Shown here piece by piece: positions 12,240-29,760 of a DNA stretch of 64,000 nucleotides. The DNA comes from Maylandia zebra (Eukaryota > Chordata > Actinopteri > Cichliformes > Cichlidae), in contig NC_135187.1 in the NCBI RefSeq assembly GCF_041146795.1, positions 16,816,556-16,880,555 of the forward strand, read 5' to 3'. The notes beneath the pieces are model-generated. The model had not been told where the DNA came from. It saw nothing but the letters and a program-made list of their open reading frames with translations, and did no database searches. Position numbers and translations under genes: made by a program. How positions within the stretch are numbered: the first letter of the stretch is position 1; every line of letters starts with the position of its first letter.

Positions 12240-12623
12240 TTGATTGACAGACAGTCATTCTGCTGAAAAGTCGCATTATGAAATAAATAGACCATCGGGA
12301 AAAAACGGGATTTTGAAATAAAGACTGACTTTGAAAAAAGGTCATTTTGGAATATAAACGGCTGGAAATAAATAAAATGCCTCAGGAATAATCTCTGTTA
12401 TTGTGAAAAATAATGACCATGAAATAATATTTCACAATAATAAGAAAATATATATAGCAGAATGTAATATGTTTCACAATAATGAGCATTGTTTTCAAAA
12501 TGTGTTCCATTATTTCACAATATCATTCTCACATTACATATCTGTGTCTTATTTATTCACATAGTTATTTATTTCATCTTGACCTATTTATTTATTTAAT
12601 TTTGAACACTTTGGAGTTCCATA
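12240..12623 (-). repeat. Right terminal inverted repeat of the IS3EU-like element
   Basis: Near-perfect inverted copy of 7862-8246, ending GGAGTTCCATA. Followed by CTTAAC, repeating the left flank. Confidence 0.9.
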
Positions 12624-13131
12624 CTTAACAGGCGAAAGGACACTTTCTCAGGCTGAACTCAGGACACACACCCCGACACGCACGCACACATGCACACTGA
12701 TACCACACTCCCTTCCCCGGATCCAGCGCCTTCTCCCATGCTTGCTCCCCCCTAACCAACCTTGTCACAAACTCGCAAGCTTTAATGTTACTTACAGGCG
12801 TTACCTTTCAGATAAACAAAAAAATCCCCATTTTATCCTAAATGAAATCATTATTAAGCACTTTACTCACTTACCTGGCTCACCGCTGACAGTTGTCTCT
12901 GTTCCACTGCGGGACAGCAGCAGAAAGGAAACTTAGGAAACTTAGGAATTTCCTCCGTTTTTTTTTTCTCTGTTCAACTCCAGTGGCCAATCGAAATGAT
13001 TACAATCCAAAATGAGTAAAAATTATTCTTAGATGAAAATGTTAACTCTGGAAAAATCATTCTCGCCATTTTCCTGTGTACATAATCCCCACTAATGCTT
13101 AGTTAAGTGAGCCTTTTCAAATTGCACAGTG

Positions 13132-13690
13132 TTTTTGGTAGCAATCAGCAAACTTCTGGCATAATTCTAGCTCGATATTTGCTCATGCTTCTTGGCAGAA
13201 TTGGTAGTTCATTTAAACTGGTAAGTTTCCTGGTACCGACCCAGCTTTAAATTGTAGCCCACAGATTTTCAGCAGGCTTGAGGTTGGGCTTTCCAGAAGG
13301 TTAGCCTGCTTTATCCATTCAAATCCAGTTTTGATGTGCGTGGAATCATTGTCCTGTTGGAACACGCAACTGTGTACAAGTTAAAAACATCTAGGACTTG
13401 GTTTGAAGTAATACGCCTTCTTCATTTTTCTATACACTTTGTGCAGTGTACCAGTACCACTGCTAGCAAAACAGCCACACAGCATGATGCTACCACCACC
13501 ATGCTTGACAGCTGGTGCTGTTGTTAGGTGTGAAATCCTCACCTTTACTCAATTTTTGTCTCCTCTGATCATAAAACCTTCATCCAGGAGGAGTTTGGTT
13601 TATCCATGTGGGCAGCTGTAAATTTCATTCAAGCTTAAAGGACCCTCTCAGTGTATGTCTTCACTAGGCACAGTGACACTGTCATTCCAG
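13132..13690 (-). mobile_element. Tc1-like element, second half (split by insertion)
   Basis: Resumes the Tc1 copy broken at 5894. 'TTTTTGGTAGCAATCAGC' aligns with 'GTTTTGGTAGGCATGAGC' at 35.15 kb, followed by matching text through 'GCATGATGCTACCACCA'. Read on the minus strand, that last block is the Gly-Gly-Ser-Ile-Met-Leu block of a Tc1-type transposase. Heavily decayed. It ends about 400 bp from the sf3b4 stop codon and may touch its 3' UTR. Confidence 0.7.
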
Positions 13691-14088
13691 CAGTTTCCAG
13701 TTCCTCCAGCTGTCCTGGATACACCCCCCGGACCTCCTCCCATGCCCCCACAACAGCTCACCTAGGAGCAATAGTTCCAACAATTCTTCTATAAGATTTC
13801 TGAGCACACAGATGCTCCGGGAGGAATAAAACTATACTTTGAAAGCAACATCTGATCTGTGTCCCTTTTAGAGCCACAAGTCTGTTATTTGATGCTGTGT
13901 TTTGTTGTCAGAGTAAATAAAAACAGTAAAGAATTGTACTAAAATTTTTTATTTGTTGTTCATCTGTACAATGACCAAAAAAACCCCAAATACAAACAGG
14001 TGGTTAAATTACTCTCACGCATACAAACTAAGCCTAAGGATGCGTTTTTTAAAAAAAAGCAAAATGACAGACAGTTATCTAACAGGAA
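13691..14088 (-). other. Probable sf3b4 3' UTR and downstream flank
   Basis: Immediately downstream of the sf3b4 stop (14,089-14,091). A minus-strand AATAAA-type signal lies around 13,945 ('TTTTATTTG' on the plus strand), which would give a 3' UTR of only about 150 nt. A proline-coding-looking stretch at about 13,700-13,770 on the plus strand is unexplained. Confidence 0.5.
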
Positions 14089-17000
14089 TTACGATGGCAT
14101 CGGTGCTCTCAGAGGAGCCCGTGGGGGGACACCTGGGGGCCTCGGTGGCATCGGAGGTCCTCTCTGGAAGCCAAAGGGAGGTGGTCGAGGAGGACCGGCA
14201 CCATAGCCAGGTGGAGGCATGGGAGGAGGAGGCCCTCTCATGCCTGGAGGGACAGGAGGGCCTGAGAGAGAGAGAACAAGTGGTCACAGTCTGATAAAAC
14301 CGCTGTAAAACGCTACCAGGAGCCGGGGTTCACACCAGAAACCTTCTTGCCATGACGCAACAGTGCTAACTGCTGTCTTGCCATGCCGCCCAACATGATG
14401 TTACATCTTATTCAGCTTCCTTCCCATATCCTTTCTTCTGGGTATCAGAGCCCAGATTTTGTGCCACAGCTGGCTGGTGTAACAGCAATAATACATTTTT
14501 TAAGGCTTGGCTCACAAATTTTAGTAGGGTACCTTCACAGGCATCAGCATGAGTCAATGAACATTTGACTGCTTTCCAAATCATCTCACAGCTCAAATGT
14601 TTATTTTATATGCTAAATTATCAATGTGTTTCATCAACAACAGCGCAACCTGAGCGCAAGACAGCAAAACCATTTTCAATGCATAATATCAGTTGTGTTA
14701 CGGAGAGAACCCTTCAATGATTCTTTTTACAGGGAAATGTTTCTTTGAAGGACTTTTCCTCTTATTTTGGTGCTCAGAGAAACTTTTATTAGACAACAAA
14801 GACTGAAGGAGATGCCACAGCGCTTACCTGTGGGAGGCCCATATGGCGCTCTGGGAGGCATGCCCATAGGTGGTGGTGGAGGCATGCTGGGGGGCGGCGG
14901 TGCCCGGGGGTTTGATCCTGGTGGAGCAGGAGGCGGAGGCACCATGCCAGGAGGAGCAGGAGGAGGCATGGGCATCTGAGGCATACCTGCATGGCAGCAA
15001 CAAAGCAAGCTCAAGCTTAACATTTGTCCACATGGACCAAACTGGTAAGAGTGAAACTCCAGGTATATTTAAATACGCCAAACACAGGTAATCTATAACT
15101 GATAACGTCATGCAGGCTCATATGTACAAGAACTACATAAAAAGCATGTAAATATACATATCTAAACTTTTATAACATACTACTGCATTACTTTCCACAA
15201 GGAATGAATATGGAAACACATTGAAAGCATAAATGTAGCTTTACCTGGATGCATGCTGCCAGGAGGGAACGGTGGTGGTCCCGGTGGAGGTCCGCCACCA
15301 CCCTGCGGGCCTGGTGTCACAGCTACTGGTGGTATAGCCATAGCAGGGGGCATTGATGGAGGTATCGATCCAGGTGGAGGAACAGGAGGGAAAGCACCAG
15401 GAGGTGGCATGCCTGCACGCAAACAGGTTGCATTTGCAAAGTGAGTCTCATATTTCACATTTGAGCAGAGCAATGTGACTTATAATGATCTACCCATGGT
15501 AGCTAATGTAATATCTATGAAGAACTTCATTAAAGGACCAATCTGTCAGCTGTCATGTTCACTTTACTCCACACACTGATCAAGATTAGTTAGATTAAAA
15601 ATAATCTCTTTATCACCTACTGATAAAAGAGGCATCATCCAGAGCAGCACAGACACACTTCCTACATCATCTTAATGCTCATGATGGAAACTCATCTACT
15701 CCCATGACAGCCTGTAATCTATAACAATTAATCACATACTGCTGCTGTTTAGAGATTATCCCGAGAAGAACAAAAGGAAGCACAACAACATGACCGGCAT
15801 ATCACCTGCTAATTACTCAGAATTTATTACTTCTTAGAATAAAATGATCACAATAACTGAGCGTACAGGAAGCATGAGCAGCAGGTATAACGTCCTGTCT
15901 ATTTCCAAACAGGATTGGGTCAACAATTGGATTGTGTGTGTGCAAAAGAAGGCAAACTCACGCTTTCGTAAATTAAGTTTAACTGACGCCGTTTGTACTT
16001 TAATCGATAGTTTAACAGAGTAATATAATTAACTGCCATGAATAACGAGCCCAAGATGGGGCTGGCTGTTGAACAGCAATTCTAAGATAATCATTCAAGT
16101 ACTGCATCGTTCTCTTAGACAGACAAAACTATTTAAAATATATCATCACAGCCCACTGGACAAACTCTGTGTAATAGATACTGCTCTTTTTATTTAATGT
16201 CCAACCATTCAGATGTAAAGTAAACTACAGGAAGTTCCATGTGAGCATAATGTAAAAAGAGATTAAAACGTATGAGGAACAACTTTTATTCTTAGACCAC
16301 TCCAGTTTGATTACTTCTTTTTCCTGGAAGTAGGTCAAGTTGTACCAGAAACCCAAATTCATCTTGTAAGCTAATCACTTAAAATCGACACCTATTAACT
16401 TCTTATTAACGGAAACAAGATTTTTCCACATTACCTGATGAACGGTGCCTGAAATGTTGTGTAACACCCCACAGCAATGTTCAAATGCCCAAAATGCAAT
16501 AAAACAACTTCGATTTTTCTTACCTGGAATGGCCATCGCAGCTCCCAGCGTGGTCAGGACTGGCGTTGGAGCCGTTGGCGGTGGAGGAGCATCTGCAAAC
16601 AGCTGGTGAGGCCTGTCTGCCTGGGAGAGAGGATTCTGAGCGGCCAGGAGTCGCTCTGCGGCCGAGCCGTGACGCTCTCCTTTGGAATCTTTCTTGAAGG
16701 CATACGACACTGTGATGGGCCTGTTGCAGAGGTACTGGCCGTTCATGGCCTCAATGGCGGCATCGGATGCATCGAAGCTGGCAAAATTGATGAAAGCATA
16801 ACCCTTAGAGTTGCCGGTGTCTGGGTCTCTCATGATCTTTGGCGTCTGGAGGATCACACCAAAGGCACTGAACGTGTCGTAGAGCAGTTTCTCATCAATC
16901 TCTGGGTCCAGGTTACCGATGAAGATGTTAGCACCGACATCCAGGTTTTTGTTGTGTGCAGAAGCTTTATTAACCCTGATCGGTTTGCCATAGAGCTTTA

Positions 17001-18157
17001 TCATATTCATGATTTTGATGGCATAGTCGGCATCCTCTTCACTGAGGAACTCCACAAAGCCATAGCCTGAGAAAGTAGCAAAAACTGTTAGATGAGCTTG
17101 TTTTTAGTGATCCTTCAAAACACGTACCAAAAAGGTGATCTGATTACTTACCTTGATGTTGGCCTGTGACTCTGTCTTTGGGCATGTGTGTGTTGACCAC
17201 AGGACCAGCCTGCAGGAAAAGCTCCCATAGTAACGGCTCAGACACTTTCTCATCCAAACCACCAACATATACAGTAGCGTCTAAAACATGAAGAGAAAAT
17301 AAACCTCATAATGATCAGTGCGTCATCACAGGTCGTCAATCTCTTTTTCAGTGGACACACGTGACATTAAAGTAAAAGTCGATGGAGAAACTTCAAGAAT
17401 AGAAAAATAGCTAATATTTGGAAATAAATTAGTTAATCAGTGAGATCCAGTCGCTTGTGTCCTTTGGAAGGCCTGTTAATATAATTCAGCCAGAAGATGT
17501 GTACAGATAACTATGCGTTGTGACCGGATAAAAGATTTATAAATTATTTACTTGCTTCTTCTTAAAGTTCCTTTATTGCCTCTCACACTCTCCTCACATT
17601 TATTATACGTGTACAATATTTAATCAGGAAACTCACGTTTAGTGTTTACATCTAAAATACCTATATCTGTATACCCACATCAAGAAATAAAATAGCCCCG
17701 TATAAAATCAGCACGATACGAAACAAAGACGTTTAATATGTTTAACATGACCGCCGAGTCAAGCTATAAGCTATGTTGTTAGCTTCTTCGGCTACTTGTA
17801 GTTGTTGGACAACTAGACGTTAAGTCTGCTGCTAATTTGTTTGGAAGAGTCGCACTTTAAAACAACCAAAAACCATCGCTGAACTGGCTTCTATATAAGT
17901 AACAAGTAAAAGGATTAAAAAGTCTGTTTGCAAAGGAAAATCAGCGACATGCTAAGCTAGCGACAACTCAATGTTTCCATGTGATCTGCCATTTGTTTAT
18001 CACAAACTGCTGTCTAAAGGAGGCAGTCGGTACGTAAAAATGAGCCGGTTCCGGTGAAATGTACCAGCACTTTTATGAATGAGAAGTGCAAAGAAACAAA
18101 ACAGAGTTTAATGATGAGTTTACCTTGGTTTCTTTCTGAAATTGGTCCCGCTGCCAT
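14089..18157 (-). CDS. sf3b4: Splicing factor 3B subunit 4 (SF3b49/SAP49)
   Basis: Component of the SF3b complex of U2 snRNP; it contacts pre-mRNA near the branch point in the nucleus. Six coding exons: 18157-18124, 17280-17152, 17066-16524, 15412-15245, 14986-14828 and 14261-14089. They join in frame to 401 aa, against 424 in human as I recall. It starts [14 protein letters not shown]1 (about residues 13-91) has VYVGGL and QGYGFVEF. RRM2 (about 100-179) has IFIGNL and KGYAFINF. A linker with '[20 protein letters not shown]' leads into a long Pro/Gly/Met tail typical of the family, somewhat shorter than in mammals. All introns are GT-AG. The ATG exon lies in CpG-rich promoter DNA. The + strand Gly-rich frames over the tail exons are shadows. 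Confidence 0.97.
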
Positions 18158-18243
18158 GTTGAATGACCAACGCAGGGGGAGCGCAGCACAATAAAACCCC
18201 GCCTCTTCCGATGTTGTGTACCGGAAGTATAAAACAAAAAAAT
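18158..18243 (-). promoter_or_regulatory. sf3b4 5' UTR and promoter region
   Basis: Short GC-richer DNA directly upstream of the sf3b4 ATG. It contains GGAA/TTCC cores ('CTCTTCCGATG', 'ACCGGAAGTA') typical of ETS-factor sites in housekeeping promoters. No TATA box was seen. Exact start site unknown. Confidence 0.5.
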
Positions 18244-18293
18244 AATTTAATTTAATTTAATTTAATTTAATTTAATTTAATTTAATTTAATTT
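18244..18293. repeat. (TTTAA)10 pentanucleotide repeat
   Basis: Ten uninterrupted TTTAA units, just upstream of the sf3b4 promoter. Likely length-polymorphic. Confidence 0.97.
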
Positions 18294-18702
18294 TTTCTGG
18301 TATGATATTAAATGTCGGATTTTAAAGAACATTATGTGAAAAACGAGTTCATTTCAGCTAGAATTGAATTTAATTATTTTTTAATGCTTCTGGACACAAT
18401 TTTCCAAAAAAAAAAAAGAAAAATTCCAAACAACTTATTATTAATTTATTTTAATTTAATAATAACAAACATAATTAATTAGTTTCACAAACACAGTCCA
18501 GGTACTGAGTAGCTTAGTTGTAGTTAGGTAGTCAGTGGGGTTGTAGTCTCATTTAGGATTCTAAAGGATTCAGGTTAAAAGCTCTCCCTCTTTCTTTCTG
18601 TCCTGCACACGGTAGGGTAGCATTTCGTTGATGGCAGTATGGACAACAGTCTGGATCCCATGCGATCATCTTGGCTGAATCATTTGATTTATATGTCACC
18701 CA

Positions 18703-18742
18703 GATTTAGGAGATTGAACCATTAAGTTCAATCTCCTAAATC
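18703..18742. repeat. Perfect 17 bp hairpin
   Basis: GATTTAGGAGATTGAAC at 18,703-18,719 and its exact reverse complement at 18,726-18,742, separated by 6 nt. It lies between the sf3b4 promoter and the lix1l 3' flank. Function unknown; it could be a foldback repeat core. Confidence 0.9.
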
Positions 18743-18762
18743 TCCTAAAACGACCCCCATGA

Positions 18763-18871
18763 GAACCAAGTGATCCCGGTCAGGCGCAGCTCCCTATCCA
18801 GTTGGTGATGCTGCCATTCAAGATCCTGAGCAACCTGGACAGGGGTATCAAGTCCTTTGATTATCTGAGGT
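18763..18871 (+). other. Short coding-looking stretch, unrecognised
   Basis: About 36 codons stay open in one plus-strand frame, containing 'LPIQLVMLPFKILSNLDRGI' and ending next to a GTAATA that could be a weak donor. Amino-acid composition looks more protein-like than its surroundings. No family recognised, no start codon and no partner exon. It may be an exon relic or chance. Confidence 0.2.
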
Positions 18872-20239
18872 AATAGAGGAAATTAGTCTATTAAAGTTGT
18901 TTTTACTTTGATAACTCTTGTGGGCTCTGAAAGAGGAAAGATAAATGCACCAGTATTGCTCTGTAATGTTAATCGTGTTTGGTTTTGATGCCTACCCTGC
19001 CTAACTAAGATTGTGGGTGGAAGGCTGTTATGCCTTCTGGTGGCATTTGCAAGTTATTGCATAATTTAAAAAAAATAAAGTGAATGAAATCAGTGCTTTT
19101 ATACTCTAAAAATCTGGAATATGCATTTTTATTAATTTGGAATATTAAATTATTACCACTGTGTGTGTGTGTGTGGCCTTGATTTTCAGTCACTGAAAAC
19201 AAGTGGCTCGACACAGTGCCATTTGTAACAGCAAATTTATTACATATACATATAAATCTACTAAAAGTATAAACATGGAATACAAAATGTTCATAGAAAA
19301 TACAAACAGTAAGGACCTCGAGAAACACTCTTATAAAACAATACTGTATAGAATATGAAACATATAAAACCAGAACTTAATCAACACATCATGCATCAAA
19401 GCAAAAAAAACAAAAAAACAAAAACATGTAGAGCCAAAACTGTTTTTTAGCAAACAAATGGCAAAAAACAAACATACGGTTCAAAAAAACTTCAATTATA
19501 TTGATAACAAAGAAAGATCAAAGGCATTTTTACAGAAGGAGCCTTGAGATTAATGGCTTGTGGCTATAAAAACAAACAAACTATAAAAACCAAACAAACC
19601 AGAAGTTGAGCATCTAAATTGAAACAAACAGCCTCAGCCTCCTTCCCGTTAAGCAGTTCATTAAAACACTGCTTGAGATTTCCTCATTAATCACATTTAC
19701 TTTTCTTAATTGAGTCAAAGAAGGATAAAATCCCTGAAAGTGTTTCTGCATATGAAATCCTGGCAATCTGTTTAGTACCAAGTTTAAAATTTACTGATTT
19801 GAAATTTACACATTTGAAAAAGTTGAAGATATTAACCAGGATATATAAAGATGACTTTTTCTGTCAATTATAAATTTGCATTATTAATTAAAGAGAACTG
19901 CAAAGTCAACATTTTTATATTTGCACCACACACATATGCTGCAAAGTGGGCACAAAAAAAGAAAACAGAAACAGAATCAGTATATAATGTTTATAAATTT
20001 ATACCAAAGGTAATAATATTAAATACATCCTTCACAATCGCCATGTAGCATATTAAGGAAATTATTTGAATAAAACACTCTGCAGGTACTGGAAGTATTA
20101 CCCAGCACAGATGCCACTTCAGACTGTAATTAAAAGACGGACGTAGCCACCATGTCATCACCCACTGGTTTGGAAGCCCTGCATTTGGCATTTTGGACTG
20201 TTTTGATGCCAGACATAACAAACAAGTGGTGAGAAACTG

Positions 20240-20341
20240 GGACTGTTGTGGACGGCTGGATCAATAAGCTTATGAAGAGATAAAAATGAATACTGAGCAG
20301 AAAGTAGTTCAGCTTATTGATCCGGCCCTCCACAACAGTCC
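20240..20341. repeat. Inverted repeat, 31 bp arms, 40 bp loop
   Basis: 20,240-20,270 (GGACTGTTGTGG... to AATAAGCT) pairs with 20,311-20,341 with only two mismatches. If the lix1l 3' UTR spans this point, the transcript would carry a long double-stranded stem. Otherwise it is a foldback/MITE core. Confidence 0.85.
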
Positions 20342-20439
20342 TGGTCTAGCACACACCGTATTTTATCATAGTCAACACCAGCTCATAATTTACCAACAGA
20401 CATCATGCTGTGTGTTAAAAGGGACCACAATGACATAAG

Positions 20440-20820
20440 GAAAGTAGTGACTGGGGTCAGTCATTCCAGAGGAGTTGACAATTATAAAGAATGCAGGTTG
20501 AAGGCACTTCTGCACTGGCTTCACTTTTCAGACTACAGGGGCTTGTTTGCTGGAAAAATTTTTTTAAAAATCGCCATTCCTAACTTGAAATTTCAAGTTA
20601 AGTTGAAATTTAGCTAGCTCTGCCAATCAGAAAGCTCTGTGAAGGCAGATCATTTCCTTGTCATCAGCTGTCTAACACTTTGACATGAACACACCTTTAT
20701 CCATTTCTGCAAAGAGCCATTCAACGTTTGCTATACATTGGTAGCTCACAAGCTTCTATATTAGCAGAGAAGCTATGTCCATCTTTTTTATACAGTCTGT
20801 GATTCAGACCAATGAAGTAA
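20440..20820. mobile_element. MITE-like repeat fragment
   Basis: Contains 'TTCACTTTTCAGACTACAGG' and a terminal 'TTTTTATACAGTCTGTGATT'. The ATACAGTCTGTG end also occurs at about 2.73 kb, and a related 'CCATCTTTTATAC' end occurs near 36.74 kb. Non-autonomous DNA element, family not assigned. Confidence 0.45.
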
Positions 20821-22630
20821 CATTGGTCAGATTTTGTTACCTTTGGGGCCGAGTGTGGGAACTTGTTTACATCCGTTTTCAGTCTTTATGCTAATCTATG
20901 GCGAAGCGGCTTTATTTAGCTTCATATTAACCAGACCGCCCTTCGTGTAACGTCAATCAAATTCTTAGAGTAAATTTCCCCCAAATGTTTGAACTATTCT
21001 TTTAAAATTCTGTAACAGTAAGAAATTAACCGCATGTGTAAAGAGGACTGTTCAAACATTGCTAGCTACCATTTTCATAAAGGCACAAAGACTCCAGAGA
21101 TGAGTTATAGAAACTTCCTGCACTTTTTCTTTGTTTGTTCTTTCTTTATATTTCGTATAATCGGGTTCTGCTCCTGCTAATAATCCAGCATTCAGCAGCA
21201 AGAACGAGCCCTCCTGTTGTCTGACTTTCATTACATCCAAAAGAACCATATCACATCAATTAAAACTTGTGTGGGGTCTTTTTAATGCTGCTTGTTAAAA
21301 CGCCTTTATCCCTACAACATATAAAAATGCATTTTATAAAGACGAACAAATATAAAGTTATGACATTTACGGGAAAAAAATGGTAATAAATGCCTGTTAT
21401 ATTACATTTTTTTGGCATGCAGACATTATAACACTGCCAAAACCCAATTCCTTCTTCCAGTATCTCAAAAAAAACTTAGACCACAGAAGCTGGCACTGTT
21501 CTGACTACAATGACTCAAAACTGATGGTTCAGCTTTTAAAAAAAAAAAAGAGAAAAAAAGCCCAACTCATTCTCTGGCCTCCATTTTTTAACTGCTGAGA
21601 CCCTGACCTACATTTAAGTCCTAACAAACACTCACTTTGTTTGAACTCCACTAGCTGACCAACACAATCTGCATCACAAGAGCAGATTTTGCAGTTTTTG
21701 TAAGTCGTGTTGCTTTGCAGGTCCTTTTTGCTGATAACGCATTAAAAATGATACATTCGGCTAGTGTCATCGTCGCCAAGCAAGAGACGAAGCTTTAAAA
21801 AATGCCTTTGCAAGAAAAGCTGAAGTACAACGGCATAGTGGTGGTTTAATATTTGATCTTTTTTTTTAACCTGAGCTGCTGTCAGAGCATCAATTACCTG
21901 CTGACATGTTTCTTCTTTTGCAAATTACCCACAAATTATTATTACATGAGTCAATAAGCGTATTTCTGTGCTTACTGGAAGTCTAGTATTATTAGAGGCT
22001 GCTTCCCATAAAAAACCTGTAGGAGCAGGTTGCACATCCATTACAGAAAACCGGTGATATTAGCTGGGATCTTTTATCCCCTTCATTCATATCTTGCTGA
22101 GTGGGTGACCTCTGTTCCTGTGCTTTATTCATGAACAAACACAGGCTTCTTGCATCATCAATTTTGGCATCTTCCCATCCCAAATACTACAACCAACCAA
22201 AACAAACCAAAGCCGAGAAGAAACACAGGAGCTATACCTCATTAGGTTTTGGTCTGATGGGTCATTTTATGCCCCGTACATTCACTGATCCATAAAGGTT
22301 TTGTCTCCATAGGTCTACTTTGAGTAAGTACAGTATGAAATAATGAAAACAAAACATGTAAATCCCAGTCACATTGAATGCCGAGCACTTTTACAGGCAT
22401 CTAGAAAAAAAGCACTGTCATCCTGTAATTACTAGGCACAAAGAGGTAACGGGCTATAGCGGCTAGTATTTGTTTTATGGACAAGATGTGCATACTGTAA
22501 GTCAAGGCTTGATTACCTGGTACACGAAACAAAACAAAACCTAAAACGTTCTGAGAAGTCACCTATGAAGTGATCAGTACTGTTACCAGGAATCCTACGG
22601 AGTGTGAAGGCATGTTTCCATACGGTTGGT

Positions 22631-29760
<7,130 letters not shown>

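Larger units (their letters stand above)
7862..12623. mobile_element. IS3EU-like DNA transposon with long inverted repeats
   Basis: Terminal inverted repeats of about 385 bp (7862-8246 and 12,240-12,623) begin TATGGAACTCC and end GGAGTTCCATA. By eye they differ by only about three substitutions and two small indels. The flanks are CTTAAC at 7855-7860 and CTTAAC at 12,624-12,629, a 6 bp duplication, with one extra C next to the left end. Inside are remnants of an integrase-type transposase on the plus strand and a HECT-domain protein on the minus strand, transcribed towards each other. A 6 bp duplication and a TAY terminus fit the IS3EU superfamily as I recall it. The integrase core is missing, so this is a non-autonomous deletion derivative. 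Confidence 0.75.
5895..13131 (-). mobile_element. CACTA-like (CMC/EnSpm-type) DNA transposon, tentative
   Basis: The insertion inside the Tc1 copy begins CACAGTAAATTTC and its far end, read inward, is CACTGTGCAATTTG: short, imperfect CAC-type termini. Subterminal motifs of the 'GAGTAAAA'/'TTTTACTC' kind recur at both ends (5940-6010 and 13,013-13,050), as in CACTA elements. It carries a transposase-like frame on the minus strand (6216-7070) and a possible first exon ending at a donor near 12,875. A younger element (7862-12,623) splits it. No clear target-site duplication was seen, so the termini and superfamily are provisional. Confidence 0.5.
18294..19200. other. Intergenic DNA between sf3b4 and lix1l
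   Basis: No gene supported apart from a short coding-looking stretch (see the entry at 18,763-18,871). AT-rich. Confidence 0.5.
19201..22630 (-). other. Probable long 3' UTR and flank of lix1l, with repeats
   Basis: Downstream of the lix1l stop; mostly AT-rich and open to no reading frame of note. A minus-strand AATAAA-type signal near 19,235 could end a roughly 3.4 kb 3' UTR, but nearer ends cannot be excluded. It includes the inverted repeat at 20,240-20,341 and MITE-like DNA at about 20,440-20,820. Confidence 0.4.

Noticed and set aside
14767-15444. Gly-rich plus-strand frames
   Set aside because: Antisense shadows of the proline-rich sf3b4 tail exons.
16477-17070. 197-codon plus-strand frame
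   Set aside because: Antisense to the well-supported sf3b4 exon 3; no family resemblance.
18703-18742. Rho-independent terminator reading of the hairpin
   Set aside because: This is nuclear vertebrate DNA, and no U run follows; recorded only as a structural repeat.
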